DNA of 64,000 bases from an uncultured Bacteroides sp. (GTDB taxonomy: Bacteria; Bacteroidota; Bacteroidia; Bacteroidales; Bacteroidaceae), in the NCBI RefSeq assembly GCF_963677715.1, contig NZ_OY782495.1:1054001-1118000 (forward strand). Reading direction: 5' to 3'. Of this stretch, positions 56,822 to 64,000 are shown one piece after another (the stretch's first letter is position 1; each line of letters opens with the position of its first letter). Made by a program: the position numbers and the translations under genes. Below the pieces are notes generated by a model that was given only the letters and a program-made list of their open reading frames with translations, did no database searches and was not told the DNA's origin.

Positions 56822-56867
56822 GAAACCTCCGAAACAACTTATAACAAGTCATTTCGGAGGTTTCTTT
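56822..56867 (-). terminator. Terminator of tRNA-Cys
   Basis: GAAACCTCCGAAA and TTTCGGAGGTTTC form a 13-bp stem with a T-run on the minus strand, directly behind the tRNA 3' end. A diverged copy lies at 50525-50580. Confidence 0.8.
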
Positions 56868-56868
56868 G

Positions 56869-56939
56869 AGGTTCCTGGCGGATTCGAACCGCCGTGCACG
56901 GTTTTGCAGACCGCTACCTAGCCACTCGGTCAAGGAACC
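56869..56939 (-). tRNA. tRNA-Cys (GCA)
   Basis: Minus strand: acceptor GGTTCCT pairs with AGGAACC, D-arm GACCGAGTGGCTAGGT region, anticodon loop TCTGCAAA with anticodon GCA, T-arm GGCGGTTCGAATCCGCC. Discriminator base U, as expected for tRNA-Cys. CCA is not encoded. Its 3' end faces the accessory region, a usual integration target. A -7 box (TACCTTTG) lies at 56965-56958. Confidence 0.96.
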
Positions 56940-56957
56940 ATTTCTCGAATGCGGTTG

Positions 56958-56965
56958 CAAAGGTA
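56958..56965 (-). promoter_or_regulatory. -7 box (TACCTTTG) of tRNA-Cys
   Basis: Minus-strand TACCTTTG matches TAnnTTTG, with transcription starting about 12 nt before the tRNA 5' end. Confidence 0.5.
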
Positions 56966-56987
56966 GTACAAATTCTGAAATTGCCAA

Positions 56988-57200
56988 CTATCCACAGCAA
57001 TTTTTCTTAGATTTAGTGGCCTTATCCTTGCACTTCTTTTGCTTCTTTTCCATCATATCTTTTAATTCACAGCCACTTGCACAGTTCGCACAAGGATTAT
57101 CATTATCCTCTGCACGACGAAAAAAAAGATAAATTCGCCTTGATACTTCGCCAAAGCAAAGAATCACCAATATAATAACTACCCAATTTTGCCAATTCAT
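56988..57200 (-). CDS. FeoB-associated Cys-rich membrane protein
   Basis: 70 residues from ATG 57200, in an ATGA overlap with the feoAB stop; longer starts run back into feoB and are rejected. One membrane helix ('NWVVIILVILCFGEVSRRIYLF', about 4-25), then 'NPCANCASGCELKDMM' and a Lys/Cys tail ending 'NCCG'. Such small proteins accompany FeoB in many anaerobes and may play the role of FeoC or bind iron. Co-translated with feoAB. Confidence 0.85.
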   Translation of the reverse strand: MNWQNWVVIILVILCFGEVSRRIYLFFRRAEDNDNPCANCASGCELKDMMEKKQKKCKDKATKSKKNCCG

Positions 57201-59767
57201 AAGAATAAACTCCCTACTTGATAAACAATAAACGATACTACCCACGCTAAGGTGGTAGTGTATAAGGCTGCAAAAGCAGCCCACTTCCAGCTACCCGATT
57301 CTTGCTTGATGGCAACCAGCGTTGCTATGCAAGGGAAATAGAGAAGAACAAAAAGCATATAGCAAAACGCTACCAGAGGTGTAATAGGAATACGTTTGGC
57401 CAGGCTAACGGTATCTACATCGGCATTATTGGTATAGAGCACTCCCAGCGTACTAACTACTAATTCTTTAGCTCCCATGCCCGAAAAAAGTCCGATGCTT
57501 AGTTTCCAATCGAAGCCTAACGGCGCCAAAGCTGGTTCTACCACTTTGCCTATCTGGCCGATATAGGAGTTTTCTTGTTGCTCGGCTACCGTATTATAAC
57601 CATCATGATTGGGATAATAACCTAAAAACCAGATAATGACGGAAGCAAGCATAATGATGCCTCCCATTTTCTTCAGATATTGTGCTCCTTTCTCCCATGT
57701 ATGGCGAAAAATAGATTTCATTGTCGGCATGCGATAAGGAGGCAATTCCATTACAAAAGGGGTATCATTGCCTTTCACCAGAAACTTACTAAATAAGCGC
57801 GCCAGAATTACGGCCAGAAAAATGCCGATTCCGTAAATAGAAAAAAGCACCAGACCGGCATTATGAGGAAAAAAAGCGCCTACAAGTACCATATAGATAG
57901 GTAAGCGCGCGCTGCACGACATCAGGGGGTTGACCAGCATCGTGATCAGCCTGCTTTTATGGTTTTCTATTGTGCGAGAAGCCATAATAGCAGGCACATT
58001 ACAACCAAAGCCCATGATAAGGGGAATAAAGGATTTTCCATGTAACCCCATCTTGTGCATAATCTTATCCATAATAAATGCGGCACGAGCCATGTAGCCC
58101 GAATCTTCCATAAAAGATATGCATAGGTACAAAATCAGTATGTTGGGAAGAAAAACAATAACGCTCCCTACTCCACCTATAATTCCGTCGATGAGCATAT
58201 CTTTCAATGGACCTTCACTCATGCCACCCCGTATCAGGTTGCCAAGAAGCTCAACAATCCATTCGATAGCCTTCATGGGATATTCGCCAAGAACAAACGT
58301 GCCTTCGAACATCAGATACATAAAAAGAAAAAAGAGGGGGAATCCCCATAAACGATGCGTAACTATGGAATCGAGCACCTTGGTGACTTGTTGTTGCTCC
58401 AGATGATTATCAATAAAGGTTTCTTTAAGTGCACCACTGATAAATCCGTATTTAGCATCGGTAACAGCCGACTCGCAATCTTCACTCAACGTTTCGGCTA
58501 CCCGCCTGGCGGCTTTATCTCGCTTCCGTATGATTTCTTCTCCGTTAGGCAGAATCCGAACCAATTGTTCTATTTCGGGATCATTCTCCAATAATTTGAT
58601 AGAGAGAAAACGGGTGGAATATTTATGACGGATAGACTCATTCTTTGAGATTTCTTCTTTCACATAATCAATCGCCTTTTCCAGATCGGGTCCGTGATTG
58701 ATATGAATATGTCTGAAAATACTCTCTGCTGGCTTTTGCAGACGAGCATAATCTTCCATGTGTGCTTCGTGGTGTTGCTCGTCTACATGAGTCCGATGCC
58801 ATTCTTGCAATTCTTTTGCTACCTCCGGATTGATATTGCCTTTTTCATCTACAAAATCGGCCCCTTCATAAAGATTGATGATAATATGAAATAATTTATC
58901 AATGCCTCTTTGCTTTTTGCAAACGGTAGGCACCATAGGTACTCCGAAGAGTTTACTGAGTAGTTGATGATTAAGCGTATTGCCACTCGATTCTAATTCG
59001 TCGTACATATTTAGTGCTATGACCATACGCACATTCATATCAATTAGCTGAGTGGTAAGATAAAGATTCCGTTCCAGATTGGATGAATCAATGACATTGA
59101 TAATGACATCAGGTGTTTCATCTATGATGTGTCGCCTCACATAGAGTTCTTCAGGAGTATAGGCCGAGAGGGAATAAGTACCGGGCAGATCGACCAACTT
59201 AAAATGATAGCCTTCAAAATCAAAATAGCCCTCTTTGGCATCTACCGTTACGCCGCTGTAGTTTCCCACATGTTCGTGAGCTCCTGATGCCAGATTAAAT
59301 AAAGATGTTTTGCCACAATTGGGGTTACCAACCAATGCCACATTAATGGTTCTACGTTTACCCAAGGCTATTTTTTTAAGCTTTTCTTCCGAACGACAGG
59401 TACATTCTCCGTACGCTCCGCCTTTGTTTTGCGCCGAGCAGTTCAACGTTTTTTTTGCTTCGCCTTCATTCTGTACTCCCTCCGCCATTCGGTTGTGTTG
59501 AAAACGTCTTTGTCTATGTCTGTAAACAAACTCTTTTGTCTCTTCCTCACTGAGAACTTCTACCATACCGGCTTCTTGCCTGCGAAGAGAAACCTCATAA
59601 CCTAATACTTTGTACTTTATCGGATCATTGAGCGGAGCATTAAGCATTACTTCCACTGTTTTTCCTTTAATAAAGCCCATCTCTACAATGCGCTTACGAA
59701 ACCCACCGTGGCCGAGCACTTTAACTATAACTCCTTTTTCTCCTGTTTTGAGTTCGGATAAACGCAT
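57197..59767 (-). CDS. feoB: FeoA-FeoB fusion, ferrous iron transporter
   Basis: 856 residues from ATG 59767, which follows a -7 box at 59797-59804; the longer start would lie upstream of transcription. FeoA SH3-like domain (about 1-75, 'MRLSELKTGEKGVIVKVLGH'), linker, then the G domain with 'ALVGNPNCGKTSLFNLASG' and 'KLVDLPGTYSLSAYTPEEL', and 'ALNMYDE' as NxxD-like G4. The membrane part (~460-856) has the gate motifs 'SFIPLIMGFGCNVPAIMASR' and 'GMGAKELVVSTLGVL'. It imports Fe2+ across the inner membrane. The fusion is typical of Bacteroidetes. Confidence 0.96.
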   Translation of the reverse strand: MRLSELKTGEKGVIVKVLGHGGFRKRIVEMGFIKGKTVEVMLNAPLNDPIKYKVLGYEVSLRRQEAGMVEVLSEEETKEFVYRHRQRRFQHNRMAEGVQNEGEAKKTLNCSAQNKGGAYGECTCRSEEKLKKIALGKRRTINVALVGNPNCGKTSLFNLASGAHEHVGNYSGVTVDAKEGYFDFEGYHFKLVDLPGTYSLSAYTPEELYVRRHIIDETPDVIINVIDSSNLERNLYLTTQLIDMNVRMVIALNMYDELESSGNTLNHQLLSKLFGVPMVPTVCKKQRGIDKLFHIIINLYEGADFVDEKGNINPEVAKELQEWHRTHVDEQHHEAHMEDYARLQKPAESIFRHIHINHGPDLEKAIDYVKEEISKNESIRHKYSTRFLSIKLLENDPEIEQLVRILPNGEEIIRKRDKAARRVAETLSEDCESAVTDAKYGFISGALKETFIDNHLEQQQVTKVLDSIVTHRLWGFPLFFLFMYLMFEGTFVLGEYPMKAIEWIVELLGNLIRGGMSEGPLKDMLIDGIIGGVGSVIVFLPNILILYLCISFMEDSGYMARAAFIMDKIMHKMGLHGKSFIPLIMGFGCNVPAIMASRTIENHKSRLITMLVNPLMSCSARLPIYMVLVGAFFPHNAGLVLFSIYGIGIFLAVILARLFSKFLVKGNDTPFVMELPPYRMPTMKSIFRHTWEKGAQYLKKMGGIIMLASVIIWFLGYYPNHDGYNTVAEQQENSYIGQIGKVVEPALAPLGFDWKLSIGLFSGMGAKELVVSTLGVLYTNNADVDTVSLAKRIPITPLVAFCYMLFVLLYFPCIATLVAIKQESGSWKWAAFAALYTTTLAWVVSFIVYQVGSLFL

Positions 59768-59796
59768 ACCTACTGTTTGAAGTCTTAATATTTCGG

Positions 59797-59804
59797 CAAA
59801 GATA
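59797..59804 (-). promoter_or_regulatory. -7 box (TATCTTTG) of feoAB
   Basis: Exact TAnnTTTG match on the minus strand, 30 bp before the ATG at 59767. No Fur-type box was recognised by eye. Confidence 0.55.
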
Positions 59805-59952
59805 AAAGATAACTTCCTGTTAAACAAATTATTTAGATTGTTTTTAAATAAGACAAATGTTATGGTTTATAAACAAAGTAAACATTATCAAAAATCAATG
59901 AATATATAAACACTTTTTTATGCAACTAATTATTCGATTCGGGGTAAAAAGC

Positions 59953-59960
59953 TATCTTTG
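59953..59960 (+). promoter_or_regulatory. -7 box (TATCTTTG) of tilS
   Basis: Exact match that ends only 5 bp before the first ATG (59966), so the tilS mRNA would have almost no leader. Confidence 0.55.
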
Positions 59961-59965
59961 CAACC

Positions 59966-61243
59966 ATGATGCAACAATGCATAGCACAATATATAGAAAA
60001 AGAAAAGCTTTTTTCTCTCCAAGAAAAAATACTGGTAACTTTGAGTGGCGGGGCCGACTCTGTGGCATTGCTGCGTATCTTGCTATCACTGGGTTATACT
60101 TGCGAAGCGGCTCATTGCAATTTTAAACTTCGCGGAAAGGAATCGGACAAAGACGAGCAATTTGTTAAAGAGCTATGCCATTCGCTGCAAATCCCCCTTC
60201 ACACAACAAGCTTTGACACGCTCGATTATTCCGCGGAAAAACATATTTCGGTGGAGATGGCTGCACGTGAGCTTCGCTACAGTTGGTTCTCGGAGATAAA
60301 GAAGCAGAGTCGGTGTAACGTGATTGCCGTGGCTCATCATCAGGACGACAGTGTGGAAACTATGCTGTTAAATCTGATTCGCGGAACAGGCATCAACGGG
60401 CTACTGGGCATCCGCCCCAAGAACGGCGACATAGTGCGGCCGCTATTGTGTGTAGACCGAAAAAGAATCATCGCTTATCTGAATGAAATAGAACAGCCGT
60501 TTGTTACAGACAGTACTAATCTGCAGGATGAATATACCCGCAATAAAATACGCCTGAACCTGATACCGCTAATGCAGGAAATTAATCCTTCAATAAAGGA
60601 GAGCCTCATCCGAACGGGCAACAATCTGAATGAAGCTGCAAAGATTTACTGCAACAGCATAGAAGGAGGCAAAAAGCGGGTACTGACAGAAGAAGGTATT
60701 CTGATCAAGGAGTTAACAAAAGAACCTTCGCCACAAGCTCTGTTATTCGAAATACTATCTCCCATGGGTTTCACGTCTGCCCAGACAGAAAACGTTTTCA
60801 AATCGTTAACCGGACAAGCCGGGAAACAATTTGTCAGCAAAGATTGGAGAATAATCAGAGACAGAGAATTATTATTAATTGAGAAAACAGAAAATATAAA
60901 GGAAAACGAACCTCCCGTTTTACAGTTTGAGGAAAAGGAATATGTAGCGGGTTTTGTAATCCCCCGGGAAAAACAGATTGCCTGTTTTGATGCGAATAAG
61001 TTAACACAACCAATAACCCTCAGAAAATGGAAACAAGGCGACACATTCGTACCTTTTGGCATGAAAGGGAAAAAACTGGTTAGCGACTATCTGACTGACA
61101 GGAAATTTTCGCTTAGCATGAAAATGCATCAATGGGTGCTTTGCAGCAACGGAGAAATAGCATGGCTCATCGGAGAAAGAATAGATAACCGCTTTCGAAT
61201 AGATAATGAGACAAAACGAATAATTAGAATCAAGCTCAACTGA
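59966..61243 (+). CDS. tilS: tRNA(Ile)-lysidine synthase
   Basis: 425 residues. The PP-loop '[18 protein letters not shown]' (SGGxDS) binds ATP; '[23 protein letters not shown]' and '[23 protein letters not shown]' (in parts) are family signatures. The C-terminal part holds the TilS tRNA-recognition domain, including '[20 protein letters not shown]'. It converts C34 of the CAU-anticodon tRNA-Ile to lysidine so that it reads AUA. Two ATGs in a row (59966, 59969) are possible starts; the promoter favours either by a few bases. Divergent from feoAB. Confidence 0.95.
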   Translation: MMQQCIAQYIEKEKLFSLQEKILVTLSGGADSVALLRILLSLGYTCEAAHCNFKLRGKESDKDEQFVKELCHSLQIPLHTTSFDTLDYSAEKHISVEMAARELRYSWFSEIKKQSRCNVIAVAHHQDDSVETMLLNLIRGTGINGLLGIRPKNGDIVRPLLCVDRKRIIAYLNEIEQPFVTDSTNLQDEYTRNKIRLNLIPLMQEINPSIKESLIRTGNNLNEAAKIYCNSIEGGKKRVLTEEGILIKELTKEPSPQALLFEILSPMGFTSAQTENVFKSLTGQAGKQFVSKDWRIIRDRELLLIEKTENIKENEPPVLQFEEKEYVAGFVIPREKQIACFDANKLTQPITLRKWKQGDTFVPFGMKGKKLVSDYLTDRKFSLSMKMHQWVLCSNGEIAWLIGERIDNRFRIDNETKRIIRIKLN

Positions 61244-61313
61244 TTTTTATTCCAAAAAGCAGCTTTAACTAATAAAAAAAACATATTCCTTTCTTTATTC
61301 AAAAATAATGTTT

Positions 61314-61495
61314 TATCTTTGCGGCGTTGATATTTTCTGTAAATTCCTTACCAGAGAAATTAAAACTAAAAATCCAATTCAAGAGTAGTTATCCCAAATT
61401 TATAATAACGCTTATATTCACATATCCAGACTTGATAGTCCTGTCATGTGCGTTTTAGCGAAAAAAAGAAACATTATAATAATTTACCTATACGT
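61314..61495 (+). promoter_or_regulatory. rho promoter and long leader
   Basis: The -7 box TATCTTTG (61314-61321) is followed by a leader of about 170 nt before ATG 61496. In other bacteria rho is autoregulated by attenuation in such a leader; here that is inference. A GTG at 61448 was considered as start but the conserved N-terminus begins at 61496. Confidence 0.5.
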
Positions 61496-63556
61496 ATGTA
61501 TAATATCATTCAATTAAACGACAAAAACTTGTCGGAACTTCAAACTATTGCCCAAGAATTAGGCATCAAAAAATCAGATTCATTAAAAAAAGAAGAATTA
61601 GTCTACAAAATCCTCGACGAACAAGCTATAGTAGGCGCTACAAAAAAAGTAGCTGCGGATAAGGTTAAAGAGGATCGCAATGATGACAAGAAAAAGCGTT
61701 CTCGTGTCAACATTAAAAAAGAAGGGGCTGATAAAGTTTTTTCCGCATCTAAAAGCGGAGAAATAACCCGGGCAGAAGTAGCACCCCAAGCTTCTCCGAT
61801 AGCTAAGCCGCAACTACAAAAAGTTGTGGTTCAAGCCCCAGCTGCTCCTAAAAAAGTAGTAACAACAGAAGCTGCCGCCTTAGCCGCTGAAGCAACAAAT
61901 AATGATTCGGTTGAGATTAAAAGCACGCAAAACAACTCAAAGCGAAAAGCCGGCCGCCCTAAAAAAACAAAAGCAGAAAATAAAGCTGTTCCACAAATAC
62001 AAAATGAGGCAGTTCCTGCTACTCCTACTTCCACTCCTATTCCCACTCCTACTCCGCCAATTGCAGTCAAGACTGTTAATCAACCCATAAAACCAATAAG
62101 GAATTTTTTTAAAGAGGAGGAAAGTCCCGTTTTATTAGATGCGGATTCGGAAGCAGATGATGACTTCATCGCAATAGAGGAACTTCCATCTGAAAAAATG
62201 GAATTGCCTACTGAACTACTGGGCAAATTTGAAGCGACCAAAGTAGAAACGGCCGTTCCTCAGGAACAACCGCAATCTAAACAACAACGCATCATCCGCC
62301 CCAGAGATAACAGAGAAAACAATAACAACCCACAAAGCCACACCGTACAACGTCCGCCGATACAAAAAGCAACGCAGGGTGAAGCAACTGCCGCTCCCGA
62401 ACGTAAAATCATAGAACGTGAAAAGTCATACGAATTTGAAGATATTCTGATCGGAACCGGAGTATTGGAAATTATGCAAGACGGATATGGATTCTTGCGC
62501 TCATCCGACTACAACTATCTGTCATCTCCTGATGATATTTATGTATCTCAGTCGCAAATTAAGCTCTTCGGGCTGAAAACAGGCGATGTAGTTGAAGGGG
62601 CCATTCGTCCTCCAAAAGAAGGAGAAAAATATTTTCCATTGGTCAAAGTCTCAAAAATAAATGGAAGAGATGCCACTTTTGTACGAGACCGTGTACCTTT
62701 TGAACACCTCACTCCACTCTTTCCTGACGAGAAATTCAAACTCTGCAGAGGAGGTTATTCTGATTCACTGTCTGCCCGCGTTGTAGATCTATTTGCTCCT
62801 ATAGGCAAAGGACAACGAGGATTAATTGTAGCTCAGCCAAAGACTGGTAAAACAATCTTATTGAAAGATATAGCCAATGCCATAGCAGCCAATCATCCGG
62901 AAGTATATATGATTATGTTGCTTATAGATGAACGTCCGGAGGAAGTAACGGATATGGCCCGTAGTGTAAATGCAGAAGTTATTGCTTCTACCTTTGACGA
63001 ACCCGCAGAACGCCACGTAAAAATAGCAGGCATCGTACTGGAAAAGGCGAAAAGAATGGTAGAATGCGGACACGATGTTGTTATCTTTCTCGATTCCATC
63101 ACTCGCTTGGCTCGTGCATACAATACTGTATCTCCTGCTTCGGGCAAAGTCCTTTCGGGAGGTGTAGACGCCAATGCGCTCCACAAACCAAAACGCTTCT
63201 TCGGTGCTGCCCGTAACATTGAAAACGGAGGTTCATTAACCATCTTGGCTACCGCTCTTATCGATACCGGTTCTAAAATGGACGAAGTGATTTTTGAAGA
63301 GTTTAAAGGAACGGGAAACATGGAGCTTCAGCTCGATCGTAACCTTTCTAACAAACGAATATTCCCGGCCGTAAACATTGTAGCCTCAAGCACCCGACGT
63401 GATGATCTGCTTATGGACAAACAAACTTTGGATAGGATGTGGATATTACGCAAATATCTTTCGGATATGAATCCTATTGAAGCAATGAATTTTGTGAAAG
63501 ACCGCTTGGAAAAAACAAAAGATAATGATGAATTTCTGATGAGCATGAACAGCTAA
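61496..63556 (+). CDS. rho: Transcription termination factor Rho with long disordered insert
   Basis: 686 residues versus ~420 in E. coli. A Rho N domain ('[20 protein letters not shown]', about 3-45) is followed by ~260 residues of low-complexity Lys, Ala, Pro, Gln and Asn. The core then begins: RNA-binding '[15 protein letters not shown]', Walker A '[15 protein letters not shown]', Walker B '[18 protein letters not shown]', and R-loop '[34 protein letters not shown]' (in parts). The insert is a known Bacteroidetes feature; in B. thetaiotaomicron it has been reported to drive phase separation. Monocistronic with a terminator. Confidence 0.97.
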   Translation: MYNIIQLNDKNLSELQTIAQELGIKKSDSLKKEELVYKILDEQAIVGATKKVAADKVKEDRNDDKKKRSRVNIKKEGADKVFSASKSGEITRAEVAPQASPIAKPQLQKVVVQAPAAPKKVVTTEAAALAAEATNNDSVEIKSTQNNSKRKAGRPKKTKAENKAVPQIQNEAVPATPTSTPIPTPTPPIAVKTVNQPIKPIRNFFKEEESPVLLDADSEADDDFIAIEELPSEKMELPTELLGKFEATKVETAVPQEQPQSKQQRIIRPRDNRENNNNPQSHTVQRPPIQKATQGEATAAPERKIIEREKSYEFEDILIGTGVLEIMQDGYGFLRSSDYNYLSSPDDIYVSQSQIKLFGLKTGDVVEGAIRPPKEGEKYFPLVKVSKINGRDATFVRDRVPFEHLTPLFPDEKFKLCRGGYSDSLSARVVDLFAPIGKGQRGLIVAQPKTGKTILLKDIANAIAANHPEVYMIMLLIDERPEEVTDMARSVNAEVIASTFDEPAERHVKIAGIVLEKAKRMVECGHDVVIFLDSITRLARAYNTVSPASGKVLSGGVDANALHKPKRFFGAARNIENGGSLTILATALIDTGSKMDEVIFEEFKGTGNMELQLDRNLSNKRIFPAVNIVASSTRRDDLLMDKQTLDRMWILRKYLSDMNPIEAMNFVKDRLEKTKDNDEFLMSMNS

Positions 63557-63575
63557 TCAAAAGAACATAAAACTT

Positions 63576-63614
63576 AAAAGAGCGGAGATGAATTATAGTC
63601 TTCGCTCTTTTTTT
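63576..63614 (+). terminator. Terminator of rho
   Basis: AAAAGAGCG (63576-63584) pairs with CGCTCTTTT (63603-63611) and a T-run follows, 20 bp past the rho stop. Confidence 0.75.
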
Positions 63615-63629
63615 ATCTGAATAAAAATG

Positions 63630-63637
63630 TATCTTTG
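63630..63637 (+). promoter_or_regulatory. -7 box (TATCTTTG) of the MATE gene
   Basis: Exact TAnnTTTG match, 28 bp before the ATG at 63666. Confidence 0.5.
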
Positions 63638-63665
63638 ATACAGTTAACTTAAGTGCTTTTTATTT

Positions 63666-64000
63666 ATGTATACAAACAAACAGATCTGGCACGTAAGCTT
63701 CCCGATCTTATTAAGTCTTCTTGCGCAGAATATTATCAACGTCACCGATACGGCTTTTCTCGGACGAGTCAGCGAAGTAGCACTCGGTGCATCTGCCATG
63801 GGAGGGTTATTCTATATCTGTATTTTCACTGTCGCTTTTGGTTTCAGTACGGGCTCTCAAATAGTTATTGCCCGACGCAACGGAGAGAAAAAATATGCCG
63901 AAGTAGGGCCGGTCATGATTCAGGGCGCTATGTTTCTTCTTATCATGGCATCATTGCTTTTTGCTTTTAGTCGCCTGTTCGGAGGAAACATTATGCACTT
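63666..64000 (+). CDS. MATE-family multidrug/Na+ antiporter (5' part only)
   Basis: 111 residues before the window ends, with the frame still open. 'QIWHVSFPILLSLLAQNIIN' then 'VTDTAFLGRVSEVALGASAM' is the classic first two helices of MATE exporters, followed by 'FGFSTGSQIVIARRNGEKKY' (helix 3 and loop) and another helix ('AMFLLIMASLLFAF'). It would expel drugs or organic cations in exchange for Na+ or H+. A longer plus-strand reading in another frame (63653-63970) is a shadow of this gene. Confidence 0.9.
   Translation, partial: MYTNKQIWHVSFPILLSLLAQNIINVTDTAFLGRVSEVALGASAMGGLFYICIFTVAFGFSTGSQIVIARRNGEKKYAEVGPVMIQGAMFLLIMASLLFAFSRLFGGNIMH

Noticed and set aside
63653-63970. A 105-codon plus-strand open frame
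   Set aside because: It is an out-of-frame shadow of the MATE gene that starts at 63666 and runs off the window.

Overview
The window looks like a chromosomal segment of a Bacteroides-type Bacteroidales species. The evidence is a SusB-like GH97 glucosidase, a Rho with a very long disordered N-terminal insert, a FeoA-FeoB fusion with a small Cys-rich partner, an unusually large NusB, DUF5606 and DUF3276 proteins, and many promoters with the Bacteroidetes -7 box TAnnTTTG. Housekeeping genes are intact. Nearly all broken genes lie in two accessory regions.

Region 1 (1-~6.2 kb) is one end of a mobilizable integrated element, read on the minus strand. It holds a zinc-ribbon/double-HTH excisionase-like gene, a frameshifted tyrosine recombinase, a membrane protein, a ~490-residue PD-(D/E)XK nuclease-like cargo protein with its own promoter, an HTH protein, a winged-helix protein, a DnaC-like ATPase, two hairpins (possible oriT) and the start of a BfmA/BtgA-like mobilization gene. 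It abuts the 3' end of dnaK.

Region 2 (6.2-37.2 kb) is core genome: dnaK, a metal/cobalamin-type binding protein and permease, carboxynorspermidine dehydrogenase-like, bcp, recA, a YeiH exporter with its LysR regulator, clpB, the nusB-yajC-ybbR-coaE cluster, rplY, pth, hslR-like, HIT, a Kef antiporter, gcvT, pepT, GH97, a second antiporter and eno. Both dnaK and clpB carry textbook sigma-54 (-24/-12) promoters. Two copies of a 22-bp-phased palindromic element sit in intergenic regions at 8.4 and 35.5 kb.

Region 3 (37.2-56.9 kb) is an accessory island between eno and tRNA-Cys. It begins with a decaying arsenic operon (frameshifted arsR, two operators, arsC, acr3, a thioredoxin relic), followed by an IS3-family element with a frameshifted OrfB. 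Next comes an oxidoreductase island: a minus-strand set of exported ADH, exported cupin-carboxymuconolactone decarboxylase, two SDRs, an exported alpha/beta hydrolase and an exported NTF2-like protein, flanked by an AraC regulator. A plus-strand set follows: a divergent HxlR regulator, three SDRs, a Cys-nucleophile hydrolase and another AraC. Between these lie at least eight gene relics (aldo-keto reductases, SDRs, MFS, AraC, transposase, AbiEi), several of which kept both ends but lost the middle. The terminator of tRNA-Cys is duplicated about 6.3 kb inside the island.

Region 4 (56.9-64 kb) is core again: tRNA-Cys, feoAB with its Cys-rich partner, tilS, rho and the start of a MATE exporter. 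All functional statements come from reading the sequence and from family knowledge; no database search was run.
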